A stretch of DNA of 64,000 nt from Pohlia nutans (Eukaryota; Streptophyta; Bryopsida; Bryales; Mniaceae), in contig CM040107.1 in assembly GCA_022496805.1 (NCBI GenBank), forward strand, positions 14,681,501 through 14,745,500, read 5' to 3'. Numbering within the stretch: position 1 is the first letter of the stretch; each line of letters starts with the position of its first letter. The notes under the pieces are model-generated. The model was not told where the DNA came from. It did not search any database and saw nothing but the letters and a program-made list of their open reading frames with translations. Below are positions 23,195 to 35,000 of the stretch, piece by piece. The translations under genes and the position numbers were made by a program.

Positions 23195-24120
23195 ATTTCC
23201 TTGATAACAAATAAGATCCTATTTTGTGATTTTGTCCATAGAATATTATTCATCCAATCGCACATGTGTACACAATATATTTATATCGTGGATATGTAAA
23301 TCTATATAAACATAGAAATACACGAGCATAAATATATACATATACACATATGTATGTATGGATATATGTATGTATGTATATGTAAATATGTGGGTGGATA
23401 TTTGTATGTACATATACATGGAAGCACTTACGAATATACATGCACTACAAACATGTCTTCCACGATATTGCACCATCATGAAAATGGCATGCCACATGTG
23501 TTTTATATTACCAATTGGCATATATTATTATTCCAAGCTTACTAGAGATGATAATATGCCTTGCACGACGTTCTTCCATCATGTATACTTGCATACACAT
23601 GCACACACATATACGATAACTTATGGAATTCGAAGTGGAATTCATATTTTGAATATTTCGCTTATTTATTCAATTGGTAAGTAATTACAAGTCAAGTCAT
23701 GAAATTGACCAAAAGTGGGAGGGAGAATGAACAAAGGAAGAAAGGGAAAAGGGCAACGTTGGGGGGGGCGAAGTAAGCTAAAAATAGAGAGGTAAGAGCC
23801 ATCATGAAAGAGGTGGGACGGAACGCTCTCCTAGAAGTGAAGCACTACAAGAATTCAATGCGAAGCACAATAAATGTTGGAACATACTTTGACCGTACTC
23901 AAAATAGTCCTCGAAGTCCGCGAGGATTCTTGAAGTGCGTGTAGACCCAAGGAGTTGGGCATGAGGAGGAGGAGGGAGAGAAACACCAAAACTCAATACT
24001 TTGGAGAAACCCCCTGGGCTGTTGGCGCAGGCCGTCCGATGCCTGTCGTCCGCACTGCCGTCTGATCCTGCGTCCTCTCTGCCGTCCGATGAGGCGTCCG
24101 CTCTGCCGTCCGATGGATTG
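23195..24120 (+). repeat. Direct-repeat copy 2 (matches 21010-22140)
   Basis: It matches copy 1 over the flank, the microsatellite zone and the segment ending in the CCGTCCG array. The 3' part (23640-24115 against 21655-22140) is the most similar. This copy lies outside the inverted-repeat pair and leads directly into the promoter region of the gene at 24592. Confidence 0.75.
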
Positions 24121-24412
24121 GCGTCGTGCGAGCGCGCCTGCCCGTCCGATCAATCCGTCGGGCCGGCGTGGTCCGTCCGATATGGGGACCCGGCACGGGC
24201 CGTCGGATTTGGCCACGCGATCGTGCGCCCCTGCCCGTCCGATTCAAGGGTCGAATCGTACGCGCGGACAGCGGCCGTCGGATGAGAATGTCCGCACGCA
24301 CACCGTCCGATGGATCTGGTACGGTCCTATCTAGGCCGTCGGATCGGGCTGGCGTCCGCTGTATGCTTCGTCCGCCCTAGGCGGACAGTATAAATGGCGG
24401 ACGGCTTTCTTC
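24020..24412. repeat. GC-rich CCGTCCG / CGGACGG array ahead of the UIM gene
   Basis: Mostly CCGTCCGAT-type motifs to about 24250, then mixed, with CGGAC(A/G)G on both sides of a TATA box at 24389. The switch of orientation just upstream of the gene repeats what is seen upstream of the RING gene at 14.82-14.87 kb. Confidence 0.6.
24389..24395 (+). promoter_or_regulatory. TATA box of the UIM gene
   Basis: TATAAAT set between GCGGACAG and GGCGGACGG, about 200 bp upstream of the start codon at 24592. This spacing leaves a ~170-nt untranslated leader, plausible for a plant gene. Confidence 0.55.
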
Positions 24413-24591
24413 GTCTGCTCAGAGAGGCGGTGAGCATGGTGAACGTCTGCGTGCACCTGCATCGACTCTGTCACGTGTTTTTGAGATACTGCGTCACGCT
24501 GTACGCACGTTTGACTTTATTCTAGGACGTCTGCACCACGTTGCGCTTCTACCTTCCACGCGGTTTCTTGGCGTTGCTTTGACTTTCCACG

Positions 24592-25644
24592 ATGTTCCAG
24601 CGAAGCAGCAGTAGTAGGAGATCTTCACAAGGGACTCCTCAAGTTATCAACTGGGATCAAGTCGTTGATTTTAATTGTGTTGCGGAGCCGGGATGGGACA
24701 CGGATTCGGCGAGAACGTGGAGTTTAATAATATGCAAAGAGTACGTGAAGATGACGCATTTAGCCAAGATTTGGCCACGAGCTCAAATGCTAGTGTCTGG
24801 CCCTCGTTGGGAAGGCCCAACTACGACGTGCCTAAGCAACCATTTCCGACAACGGTATTGGGAGGTGCACGATTTCGTTGGGTTGCCTAACTCCAAACCA
24901 ACCATCATGAAATATGGCCTAATGTCAATGGTTTGGGCTGAGATTGTATTGCACAAGGATGTGGATTGGAGTACGATGAATGGAAAAAACGTTGAACGTT
25001 TGAATCGTTCACAAAACTTTATTGCCACCAATTAGACTAGACTGAGTGATTGTCTGCCGCAATGGTCTAATCGTACAGCGCATGCGACAAACGTTATTGT
25101 TCCTGATGACGACACCTCGCGATGGGAAGTACGTCTACGCAATACATATCGGCTACGCGACGTTGAGAACTTTCCCGTGACGTTCGGAACAACTCTTCAG
25201 CATGACTATGAAAATCATCATGGAACTTCAGATCCAGTAGGCAGGGGATATCAAAGGGGACCTAGCCATGGCTACGATGATAATGCATACGCGGTACACA
25301 ATGATGAACGGGTTCCATATCTGGACAGATACAGTACTCCACGAGCATATTCTCCCGAGAGGACCCACAACGATTTTGGACATCATAGGTTTCAAAGCCA
25401 TACTCCTATTTATTCTGGCCCTCGCGAAAGCTCAAGAAGCGGTGCACCCGTGAGTTTTGGTAGGGATATGTATAGTGCTGCAGACGGCCCCCCTGACGGA
25501 TATGCTACTGGGCCATCGAGTCAGTACCATCGAGATGATGAGTACGAAAGAGATCTTCAAAAAGCAATAAGACGGAGCGAACAAGAAGAGAATGAAAGGC
25601 GGCTGATAGAGCAACGTTTTTATGAGCAACAATGGGACGCGTAA
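24592..25644 (+). pseudogene. Unknown protein sharing the RING gene's N-terminal domain, with a C-terminal ubiquitin-interacting motif; one in-frame stop
   Basis: A 350-codon frame from ATG 24592 (MFQRSSSSRRSSQ) to TAA 25644, broken by a single TAG at 25033-25035. The frame is the same on both sides. Residues ~20-130 match the domain in the gene at 15563: YVKMTHLAKIWPRAQ, then a His-Phe region, then VWAEIVLHKDVDWST. The middle is Tyr/Pro/His/Ser/Gly-rich and probably disordered. The C-terminus YERDLQKAIRRSEQEE fits the UIM pattern (acidic, L-x-x-A-x-x-x-S-x-x-E), which in known proteins binds ubiquitin. There are no frameshifts, so damage is minimal. The stop could be a CAG-to-TAG change or a separately functional 147-residue N-terminal product. 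Function unknown; a ubiquitin link is inference from the motif. Confidence 0.65.
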
Positions 25645-26005
25645 CGTGGAACATTTTGAGGACATCGGCGATATTAGACGGATTTTACAGGACTGTCCAT
25701 GCTCAAGTGGAAGTTGAAACCTAGCCTAGACCGTAGAATCCAATGTCTTCAATTTTGCTTTGTACAGACCAAGACATGTCCTTAGTTTGAATTTTGTTTG
25801 GATGCTACAAACTTTGGATGTATTCTAGGCTGCTAGCGCTAATGCTCTAGGCTTATAAAGTATGTATGGCTCATTGTGTGAACATTATTGGCATAAATAT
25901 TTATATATATAAATATATAATCTAATCGCGAAGAGTGAACTGGTCATGCGCACATAACCAACCGTTATTTCCATTAACAAGAGATCGAGTTCATGACTTA
26001 CAAAA
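25645..26005. other. 3' flank of the UIM gene up to the satellite
   Basis: No gene. A short (TA)-rich stretch is at about 25895-25920. The last 30 bp before 26006 resemble a decayed satellite monomer (TTAACAAG). Confidence 0.4.
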
Positions 26006-29000
26006 ACATGTACAAGTCTGAGCAGGGTGTATACAATAGAGTTCGCATGGAAAACAAGGAACATCGCAGCATTACATGAGTCCCTCAAAGAGGACAACAC
26101 ATCCATGCATCATACCCATCCAACCTTGGAATGTGGTGGCTCCCTGACTGCCTACACTGTCCATGGTCCATGATGAATCCCTGAATCACTAACTACCCGC
26201 GGTGTCCAAGGTCCATGGTGAATCTATCTCTTGACAAGCATACAATGTTCAAGAATGCAAATTCCAAGCATGCAATACATGTACAAGTCTGAGCTGGGTG
26301 TAAACAATAGAGTTCGCAGGGAAAACATGGAACATCGCAGCAATACATGAGTCCCTCAAAGAGGACAACACATCCATGCATCATACCCATCCAACCTTGG
26401 AATGTGGTGGCTCCCTGACTGCCTATAGTGTCCATGGTGCATGATGAATCCCTGAATCACTAACTGCCCGCGGTGTCCAAGGTCCATGGTGAATCCATCT
26501 CTTAATAAGCATACTATTTTCAAGAATGCAAATTCCAAGCATGCAATACATGTACAAGTTTGAGCAGGGTGTATACAATAGAGTTCGCATGGAAAACAAG
26601 GAACATCGCAGCATTACATGAGTCCCCCAAAGAGGACAACACATCCATGCATCATACCCATCCAACCTTGGAATGTGGTGGCTCCCTGACTGCCCACGGT
26701 GTCCATGGTCCATCCTGAATCCCTCAATCACTAACTTCCCGCGGTGTCCAAAGTCCATGGTGAATCCATCTCTTAACAAGCATACAATGTTCAAGAATGC
26801 AAATTCCAAGCATGCAATACATGTACAAGTCTGAGCAGGGTGTATACAATAGAGTTGGCATGGAAAACAAGGAACATCGCAGCATTACATGAGTCCCGCA
26901 AAGAGGACAACACATCCATGCATCATACCCATCCAACCTTGGAAAGTGGTGGCTCCCTGACTGCCCACGGTGTCCATGGTCCATCCTGAATCCCTCAATC
27001 ACTAACTTCCCGCGGTGTCCAAGGTCCATGGTGAATCCATCTCTTAACAAGCATACAATGTTCAAGAATGCAAATTCCAAGCATGCAATACATGTACAAG
27101 TCTGAGCAGGGTGTATACAATAGAGTTGGCATGGAAAACAAGGAACATCGCAGCATTACATGAGTCCCTCAAAGAGGACAACACATCCATGCATCATACC
27201 CATCCAACCTTGGAAAGTGGTGGCTCCCTGACTGCCCACGGTGTCCATGGTCCATCCTGAATCCCTCAATCACTAACTTCCCGCGGTGTCCAAGGTCCAT
27301 GGTGAGTCCATCTCTTAACAAGCATACAATGTTCAAGAATGCAAATTCCAAGCATGCAATACATATACAAGTTTGAGCAGGGTGTATACAATATAGTTCG
27401 CATGGAAAACATGGAACATCGCAGCATTACATGAGTCCCTCAAAGAGGACAACACATCCATGCATCATACCCATCCAACCTTGGAATGTGGTGGCTCCCA
27501 GACTGCCCACGGTGTCCATGGTCCATGGTGAATCCCTCAATCTCTAACTTCCCGCGGTGTCCAAGGTCCATGGTGAATCCATCTCTTAACAAGCATACAA
27601 TGTTCAAGAATGCAAATTCCAAGCATGCAATACATATACAAGTTTGAGCAGGGTGTATACAATATAGTTCTCATGGAAAACAAGGAACATCGCAGCATTA
27701 CATGAGTCCCTCAAAGAGGACAACACATCCATGCATCATACCCATCCAACCTTGGAAAGTGGTGGCTCAATGACTGCCCACGGTGTCCATGGTCCATGGT
27801 GAATCCCTCAATCACTAACTTCCCGCGGTGTCCAAGGTCCATGGTGAATCCATCTCTTAACAAGCATACAATGTTCAAGAATGCAAATTCCAAGCATGCA
27901 ATACATGTACAAGTCTGAGCAGGGTGTATACAATAGAGTTCGCATGGAAAACAAGGAACATCGCAGCATTACATGAGTCCCCCAAAGAGGACAACACATC
28001 CATGCATCATACCCATCCAACCTTGGAAAGTGGTGGCTCCCTGACTGCCCACGGTGTCCATGGTCCATACTGAATCCCTCAATCACTAACTTCCCGCGGT
28101 GTCCAAGGTCCATGGTGAATCTATCTCTTAACAAGCATACAATGTTCAAGAATGCAAATTCCAAGCATGCAATACATGTACAAGTCTGAGCAGGGTGTAT
28201 ACAATTGAGTTGGCATGGAAAACAAGGAACATCGCAGCATTACATGAGTCCCTCAAAGAGGACAACACATCCATGCATCATACCCATCCAACCTTGGAAA
28301 GTGGTGGCTCCCTGACTGCCCACGGTGTCCATGGTCCATACTGAATCCCTCAATCACTAACTTCCCGCGGTGTCCAAGGTCCATGGTGAATCCATCTCTT
28401 AACAAGCATACAATGTTCAAGAATGCAAATTCCAAGCATGCAATACATGTACAAGTCTGAGCAGGGTGTATACAATAGAGTTCGCATGGAAAACAAGGAA
28501 CATCGCAGCATTACATGAGTCCCCCAAAGAGGACAACACATCCATGCATCATACCCATCCAACCTTGGAATGTGGTGGCTCCCTGACTGCCCACGGTGTC
28601 CATGGTCCATCCTGAATCCCTCAATCACTAACTTCCCGCGGTGTCCAAAGTCCATGGTGAATCCATCTCTTAACAAGCATACAATGTTCAAGAATGCAAA
28701 TTCCAAGCATGCAATACATGTACAAGTCTGAGCAGGGTGTATACAATAGAGTTGGCATGGAAAACAAGGAACATCGCAGCATTACATGAGTCCCGCAAAG
28801 AGGACAACACATCCATGCATCATACCCATCCAACCTTGGAAAGTGGTGGCTCCCTGACTGCCCACGGTGTCCATGGTCCATCCTGAATCCCTCAATCACT
28901 AACTTCCCGCGGTGTCCAAGGTCCATGGTGAATCCATCTCTTAACAAGCATACAATGTTCAAGAATGCAAATTCCAAGCATGCAATACATGTACAAGTCT

Positions 29001-32000
29001 GAGCAGGGTGTATACAATAGAGTTGGCATGGAAAACAAGGAACATCGCAGCATTACATGAGTCCCTCAAAGAGGACAACACATCCATGCATCATACCCAT
29101 CCAACCTTGGAAAGTGGTGGCTCCCTGACTGCCCACGGTGTCCATGGTCCATCCTGAATCCCTCAATCACTAACTTCCCGCGGTGTCCAAGGTCCATGGT
29201 GAATCCATCTCTTAACAAGCATACAATGTTCAAGAATGCAAATTCCAAGCATGCAATACATATACAAGTTTGAGCAGGGTGTATACAATATAGTTCGCAT
29301 GGAAAACATGGAACATCGCAGCATTACATGAGTCCCTCAAAGAGGACAACACATCCATGCATCATACCCATCCAACCTTGGAATGTGGTGGCTCCCAGAC
29401 TGCCCACGGTGTCCATGGTCCATGGTGAATCCCTCAATCTCTAACTTCCCGCGGTGTCCAAGGTCCATGGTGAATCCATCTCTTAACAAGCATACAATGT
29501 TCAAGAATGCAAATTCCAAGCATGCAATACATATACAAGTTTGAGCAGGGTGTATACAATATAGTTCTCATGGAAAACAAGGAACATCGCAGCATTACAT
29601 GAGTCCCTCAAAGAGGACAACACATCCATGCATCATACCCATCCAACCTTGGAAAGTGGTGGCTCAATGACTGCCCACGGTGTCCATGGTCCATGGTGAA
29701 TCCCTCAATCACTAACTTCCCGCGGTGTCCAAGGTCCATGGTGAATCCATCTCTTAACAAGCATACAATGTTCAAGAATGCAAATTCCAAGCATGCAATA
29801 CATGTACAAGTCTGAGCAGGGTGTATACAATAGAGTTCGCATGGAAAACAAGGAACATCGCAGCATTACATGAGTCCCCCAAAGAGGACAACACATCCAT
29901 GCATCATACCCATCCAACCTTGGAAAGTGGTGGCTCCCTGACTGCCCACGGTGTCCATGGTCCATACTGAATCCCTCAATCACTAACTTCCCGCGGTGTC
30001 CAAGGTCCATGGTGAATCTATCTCTTAACAAGCATACAATGTTCAAGAATGCAAATTCCAAGCATGCAATACATGTACAAGTCTGAGCAGGGTGTATACA
30101 ATTGAGTTGGCATGGAAAACAAGGAACATCGCAGCATTACATGAGTCCCTCAAAGAGGACAACACATCCATGCATCATACCCATCCAACCTTGGAATGTG
30201 GTGGCTCCCTGACTGCCTACAGTGTCCATAGTGCATGATGAATCCCTGAATCACTAACTGCCCGCGGTGTCCAAGGCCCATGGTGAATCTATCTCTTAAC
30301 AAGCATACAATGTTCAAGAATGCAAATTCCAAGCATGCAATACATGTACAAGTCTGAGCAGGGTGTATACAATTGAGTAGGCATGGAAAACAAGGAACAT
30401 CGCAGCATTACATGAGTCCCTCAAAGAGGACAACACATCCATGCATCATACCCATCCAACCTTGGAATGTGGTGGCTCCCTGACTGCCTACAGTGTCCAT
30501 AGTGCATGATGAATCCCTGAATCACTAACTGCCCGCGGTGTCCAAGGCCCATGGTGAATCTATCTCTTTACAAGCATACAATGTTCAAGAATGCAAATTC
30601 CAAGCATGCAATACATGTACAAGTCTGAGCAGGGTGTATACAATAGAGTTCGCATGGAAAAAAAGGAACATCGCAGCATTACATGAGTCCCTCAAAGAGG
30701 ACAACACATCCATGCATCATACCCATCCAACCTTGGAAAGTGGTGGCTCCCTGACTGCCCACGGTGTCCATGGTCCATGGAGGATCCCTCAATCACTAAC
30801 TTCCCGCGGTGTCCAAGGTCCATGGTGAATCCATCTCTTAACAAGCATACAATGTTCAAGAATGCAAATTCCAAGCATGCAATACATGTACAAGTCTGAG
30901 CAGGGTGTATACAATAGAGTTCGCATGGAAAACAAGGAACATCGCAGCATTACATGAGTCCCTCAAAGAGGACAACACATCCATGCATCATACCCATCCA
31001 ACCTTGGCAAGTGGTGGCTCCCTGACTGCCCACGGTGTCCATGGTCCATGGAGGATCCCTCAATCACTAACTTCCCGCGGTGTCCAAGGTCCATGGTGAA
31101 TCCATCTCTTAACAAGCATACAATGTTCAAGAATGCAAATTCCAAGCATGCAATACATGTACAAGTCTGAACAGGGTGTATACAATAGAGTTCGCATGGA
31201 AAACAAGGAACATCGCAGCATTACATGAGTCCCCCAAAGAGGACAACACATCCATGCATCATACCCATCCAACCTTGGAATGTGGTGGCTCCCTGACTGC
31301 CTACAGTGTCCATGGTCCATGGTGAATCCCTCAATCACTCACTGCCCGCGGTGTCCTAGGCCCATGGTGAATCTATCTCTTAACAAGCATACAATGTTCA
31401 AGAATGCAAATTCCAAGCATGCAATACATATACAAGTTTGAGCAGGGTGTATACAATATAGTTCGCATGGAAAACAAGGATCATCGCAGCATTACATGAG
31501 TCCCTCAAAGAGGACAACACATCCATGAATCATACCCATCCAACCTTAGAAAGTGGTGGCTCCCTGACTGCCCACGGTGTCCATGGTCCATGGTGAATCC
31601 CTCAATCACAAACTTCCCGCGGTGTCCAAGGTCCATGGTGAATCCATCTCTTAACAAGCATACAATGTTCAAGAATGCAAATTCCAAGCATGCAATACAT
31701 GTACAAGTCTGAGCAGGGTGTATACAATAGAGTTGGCATGGAAAACAAGGAACATCGCAGCATTACATGAGTCCCTCAAAGAGGACAACACATCCATGCA
31801 TCATACCCATCCAACCTTGGAAAGTGGTGGCTCCCTGACTGCCCACGGTGTCCATGGTCCATGGAGGATCCCTCAATCACTAACTTCCCGCGGTGTCCAA
31901 GGTCCATGGTGAATCCATCTCTTAACAAGCATACAATGTTCAAGAATGCAAATTCCAAGCATGCAATACATGTACAAGTCTGAGCAGGGTGTATACAATA

Positions 32001-35000
32001 GAGTTCGCATGGAAAACAAGGAACATCGCAGCATTACATGAGTCCCTCAAAGAGGACAACACATCCATGCATCATACCCATCCAACCTTGGCAAGTGGTG
32101 GCTCCCTGACTGCCCACGGTGTCCATGGTCCATGGAGGATCCCTCAATCACTAACTTCCCGCGGTGTCCAAGGTCCATGGTGAATCCATCTCTTAACAAG
32201 CATACAATGTTCAAGAATGCAAATTCCAAGCATGCAATACATGTACAAGTCTGAACAGGGTGTATACAATAGAGTTCGCATGGAAAACAAGGAACATCGC
32301 AGCATTACATGAGTCCCCCAAAGAGGACAACACATCCATGCATCATACCCATCCAACCTTGGAATGTGGTGGCTCCCTGACTGCCTACAGTGTCCATGGT
32401 CCATGGTGAATCCCTCAATCACTCACTGCCCGCGGTGTCCTAGGCCCATGGTGAATCTATCTCTTAACAAGCATACAATGTTCAAGAATGCAAATTCCAA
32501 GCATGCAATACATATACAAGTTTGAGCAGGGTGTATACAATATAGTTCGCATGGAAAACAAGGATCATCGCAGCATTACATGAGTCCCTCAAAGAGGACA
32601 ACACATCCATGAATCATACCCATCCAACCTTAGAAAGTGGTGGCTCCCTGACTGCCCACGGTGTCCATGGTCCATGGTGAATCCCTCAATCACAAACTTC
32701 CCGCGGTGTCCAAGGTCCATGGTGAATCCATCTCTTAACAAGCATACAATGTTCAAGAATGCAAATTCCAAGCATGCAATACATGTACAAGTCTGAGCAG
32801 GGTGTATACAATAGAGTTGGCATGGAAAACAAGGAACATCGCAGCATTACATGAGTCCCTCAAAGAGGACAACACATCCATGCATCATACCCATCCAACC
32901 TTGGAAAGTGGTGGCTCCCTGACTGCCCACGGTGTCCATGGTCCATGGAGGATCCCTCAATCACTAACTTCCCGCGGTGTCCAAGGTCCATGGTGAATCC
33001 ATCTCTTAACAAGCATACAATGTTCAAGAATGCAAATTCCAAGCATGCAATACATGTACAAGTCTGAGCAGGGTGTATACAATTGAGTTGGCATGGAAAA
33101 CAAGGAACATCGCAGCATTACATGAGTCCCTCAAAGAGGACAACACATCCATGCATCATACCCATCCAACCTTGGAAAGTGGTGGCTCCCTGACTGCCCA
33201 CGGTGTCCATGGTCCATACTGAATCCCTCAATCACTAACTTCCCGCGGTGTCCAAGGTCCATGGTGAATCCATCTCTTAACAAGCATACAATGTTCAAGA
33301 ATGCAAATTCCAAGCATGCAATACATGTACAAGTCTGAGCAGGGTGTATACAATAGAGTTCGCATGGAAAACAAGGAACATCGCAGCATTACATGAGTCC
33401 CCCAAAGAGGACAACACATCCATGCATCATACCCATCCAACCTTGGAATGTGGTGGCTCCCTGACTGCCCACGGTGTCCATGGTCCATCCTGAATCCCTC
33501 AATCACTAACTTCCCGCGGTGTCCAAAGTCCATGGTGAATCCATCTCTTAACAAGCATACAATGTTCAAGAATGCAAATTCCAAGCATGCAATACATGTA
33601 CAAGTCTGAGCAGGGTGTATACAATAGAGTTGGCATGGAAAACAAGGAACATCGCAGCATTACATGAGTCCCTCAAAGAGGACAACACATCCATGCATCA
33701 TACCCATCCAACCTTGGAAAGTGGTGGCTCCCTGACTGCCCACGGTGTCCATGGTCCATGGAGGATCCCTCAATCACAAACTTCCCGCGGTGTCCAAGGT
33801 CCATGGTGAATCCATCTCTTAACAAGCATACAATGTTCAAGAATGCAAATTCCAAGCATGCAATACATGTACAAGTCTGAGCAGGGTGTATACAATAGAG
33901 TTCGCATGGAAAACAAGGAACATCGCAGCATTACATGAGTCCCTCAAAGAGGACAACACATCCATGCATCATACCCATCCAACCTTGGCAAGTGGTGGCT
34001 CCCTGACTGCCCACGGTGTCCATGGTCCATGGAGGATCCCTCAATCACTAACTTCCCGCGGTGTCCAAGGTCCATGGTGAATCCATCTCTTAACAAGCAT
34101 ACAATGTTCAAGAATGCAAATTCCAAGCATGCAATACATGTACAAGTCTGAACAGGGTGTATACAATAGAGTTCGCATGGAAAACAAGGAACATCGCAGC
34201 ATTACATGAGTCCCCCAAAGAGGACAACACATCCATGCATCATACCCATCCAACCTTGGAATGTGGTGGCTCCCTGACTGCCTACAGTGTCCATGGTCCA
34301 TGGTGAATCCCTCAATCACTCACTGCCCGCGGTGTCCTAGGCCCATGGTGAATCTATCTCTTAACAAGCATACAATGTTCAAGAATGCAAATTCCAAGCA
34401 TGCAATACATATACAAGTTTGAGCAGGGTGTATACAATATAGTTCGCATGGAAAACAAGGATCATCGCAGCATTACATGAGTCCCTCAAAGAGGACAACA
34501 CATCCATGAATCATACCCATCCAACCTTAGAAAGTGGTGGCTCCCTGACTGCCCACGGTGTCCATGGTCCATGGTGAATCCCTCAATCACAAACTTCCCG
34601 CGGTGTCCAAGGTCCATGGTGAATCCATCTCTTAACAAGCATACAATGTTCAAGAATGCAAATTCCAAGCATGCAATACATGTACAAGTCTGAGCAGGGT
34701 GTATACAATAGAGTTGGCATGGAAAACAAGGAACATCGCAGCATTACATGAGTCCCTCAAAGAGGACAACACATCCATGCATCATACCCATCCAACCTTG
34801 GAAAGTGGTGGCTCCCTGACTGCCCACGGTGTCCATGGTCCATGAAGGATCCCTCAATCACTAACTTCCCGCGGTGTCCAAGGTCCATGGTGAATCCATC
34901 TCTTAACAAGCATACAATGTTCAAGAATGCAAATTCCAAGCATGCAATACATGTACAAGTCTGAGCAGGGTGTATACAATTGAGTTGGCATGGAAAACAA

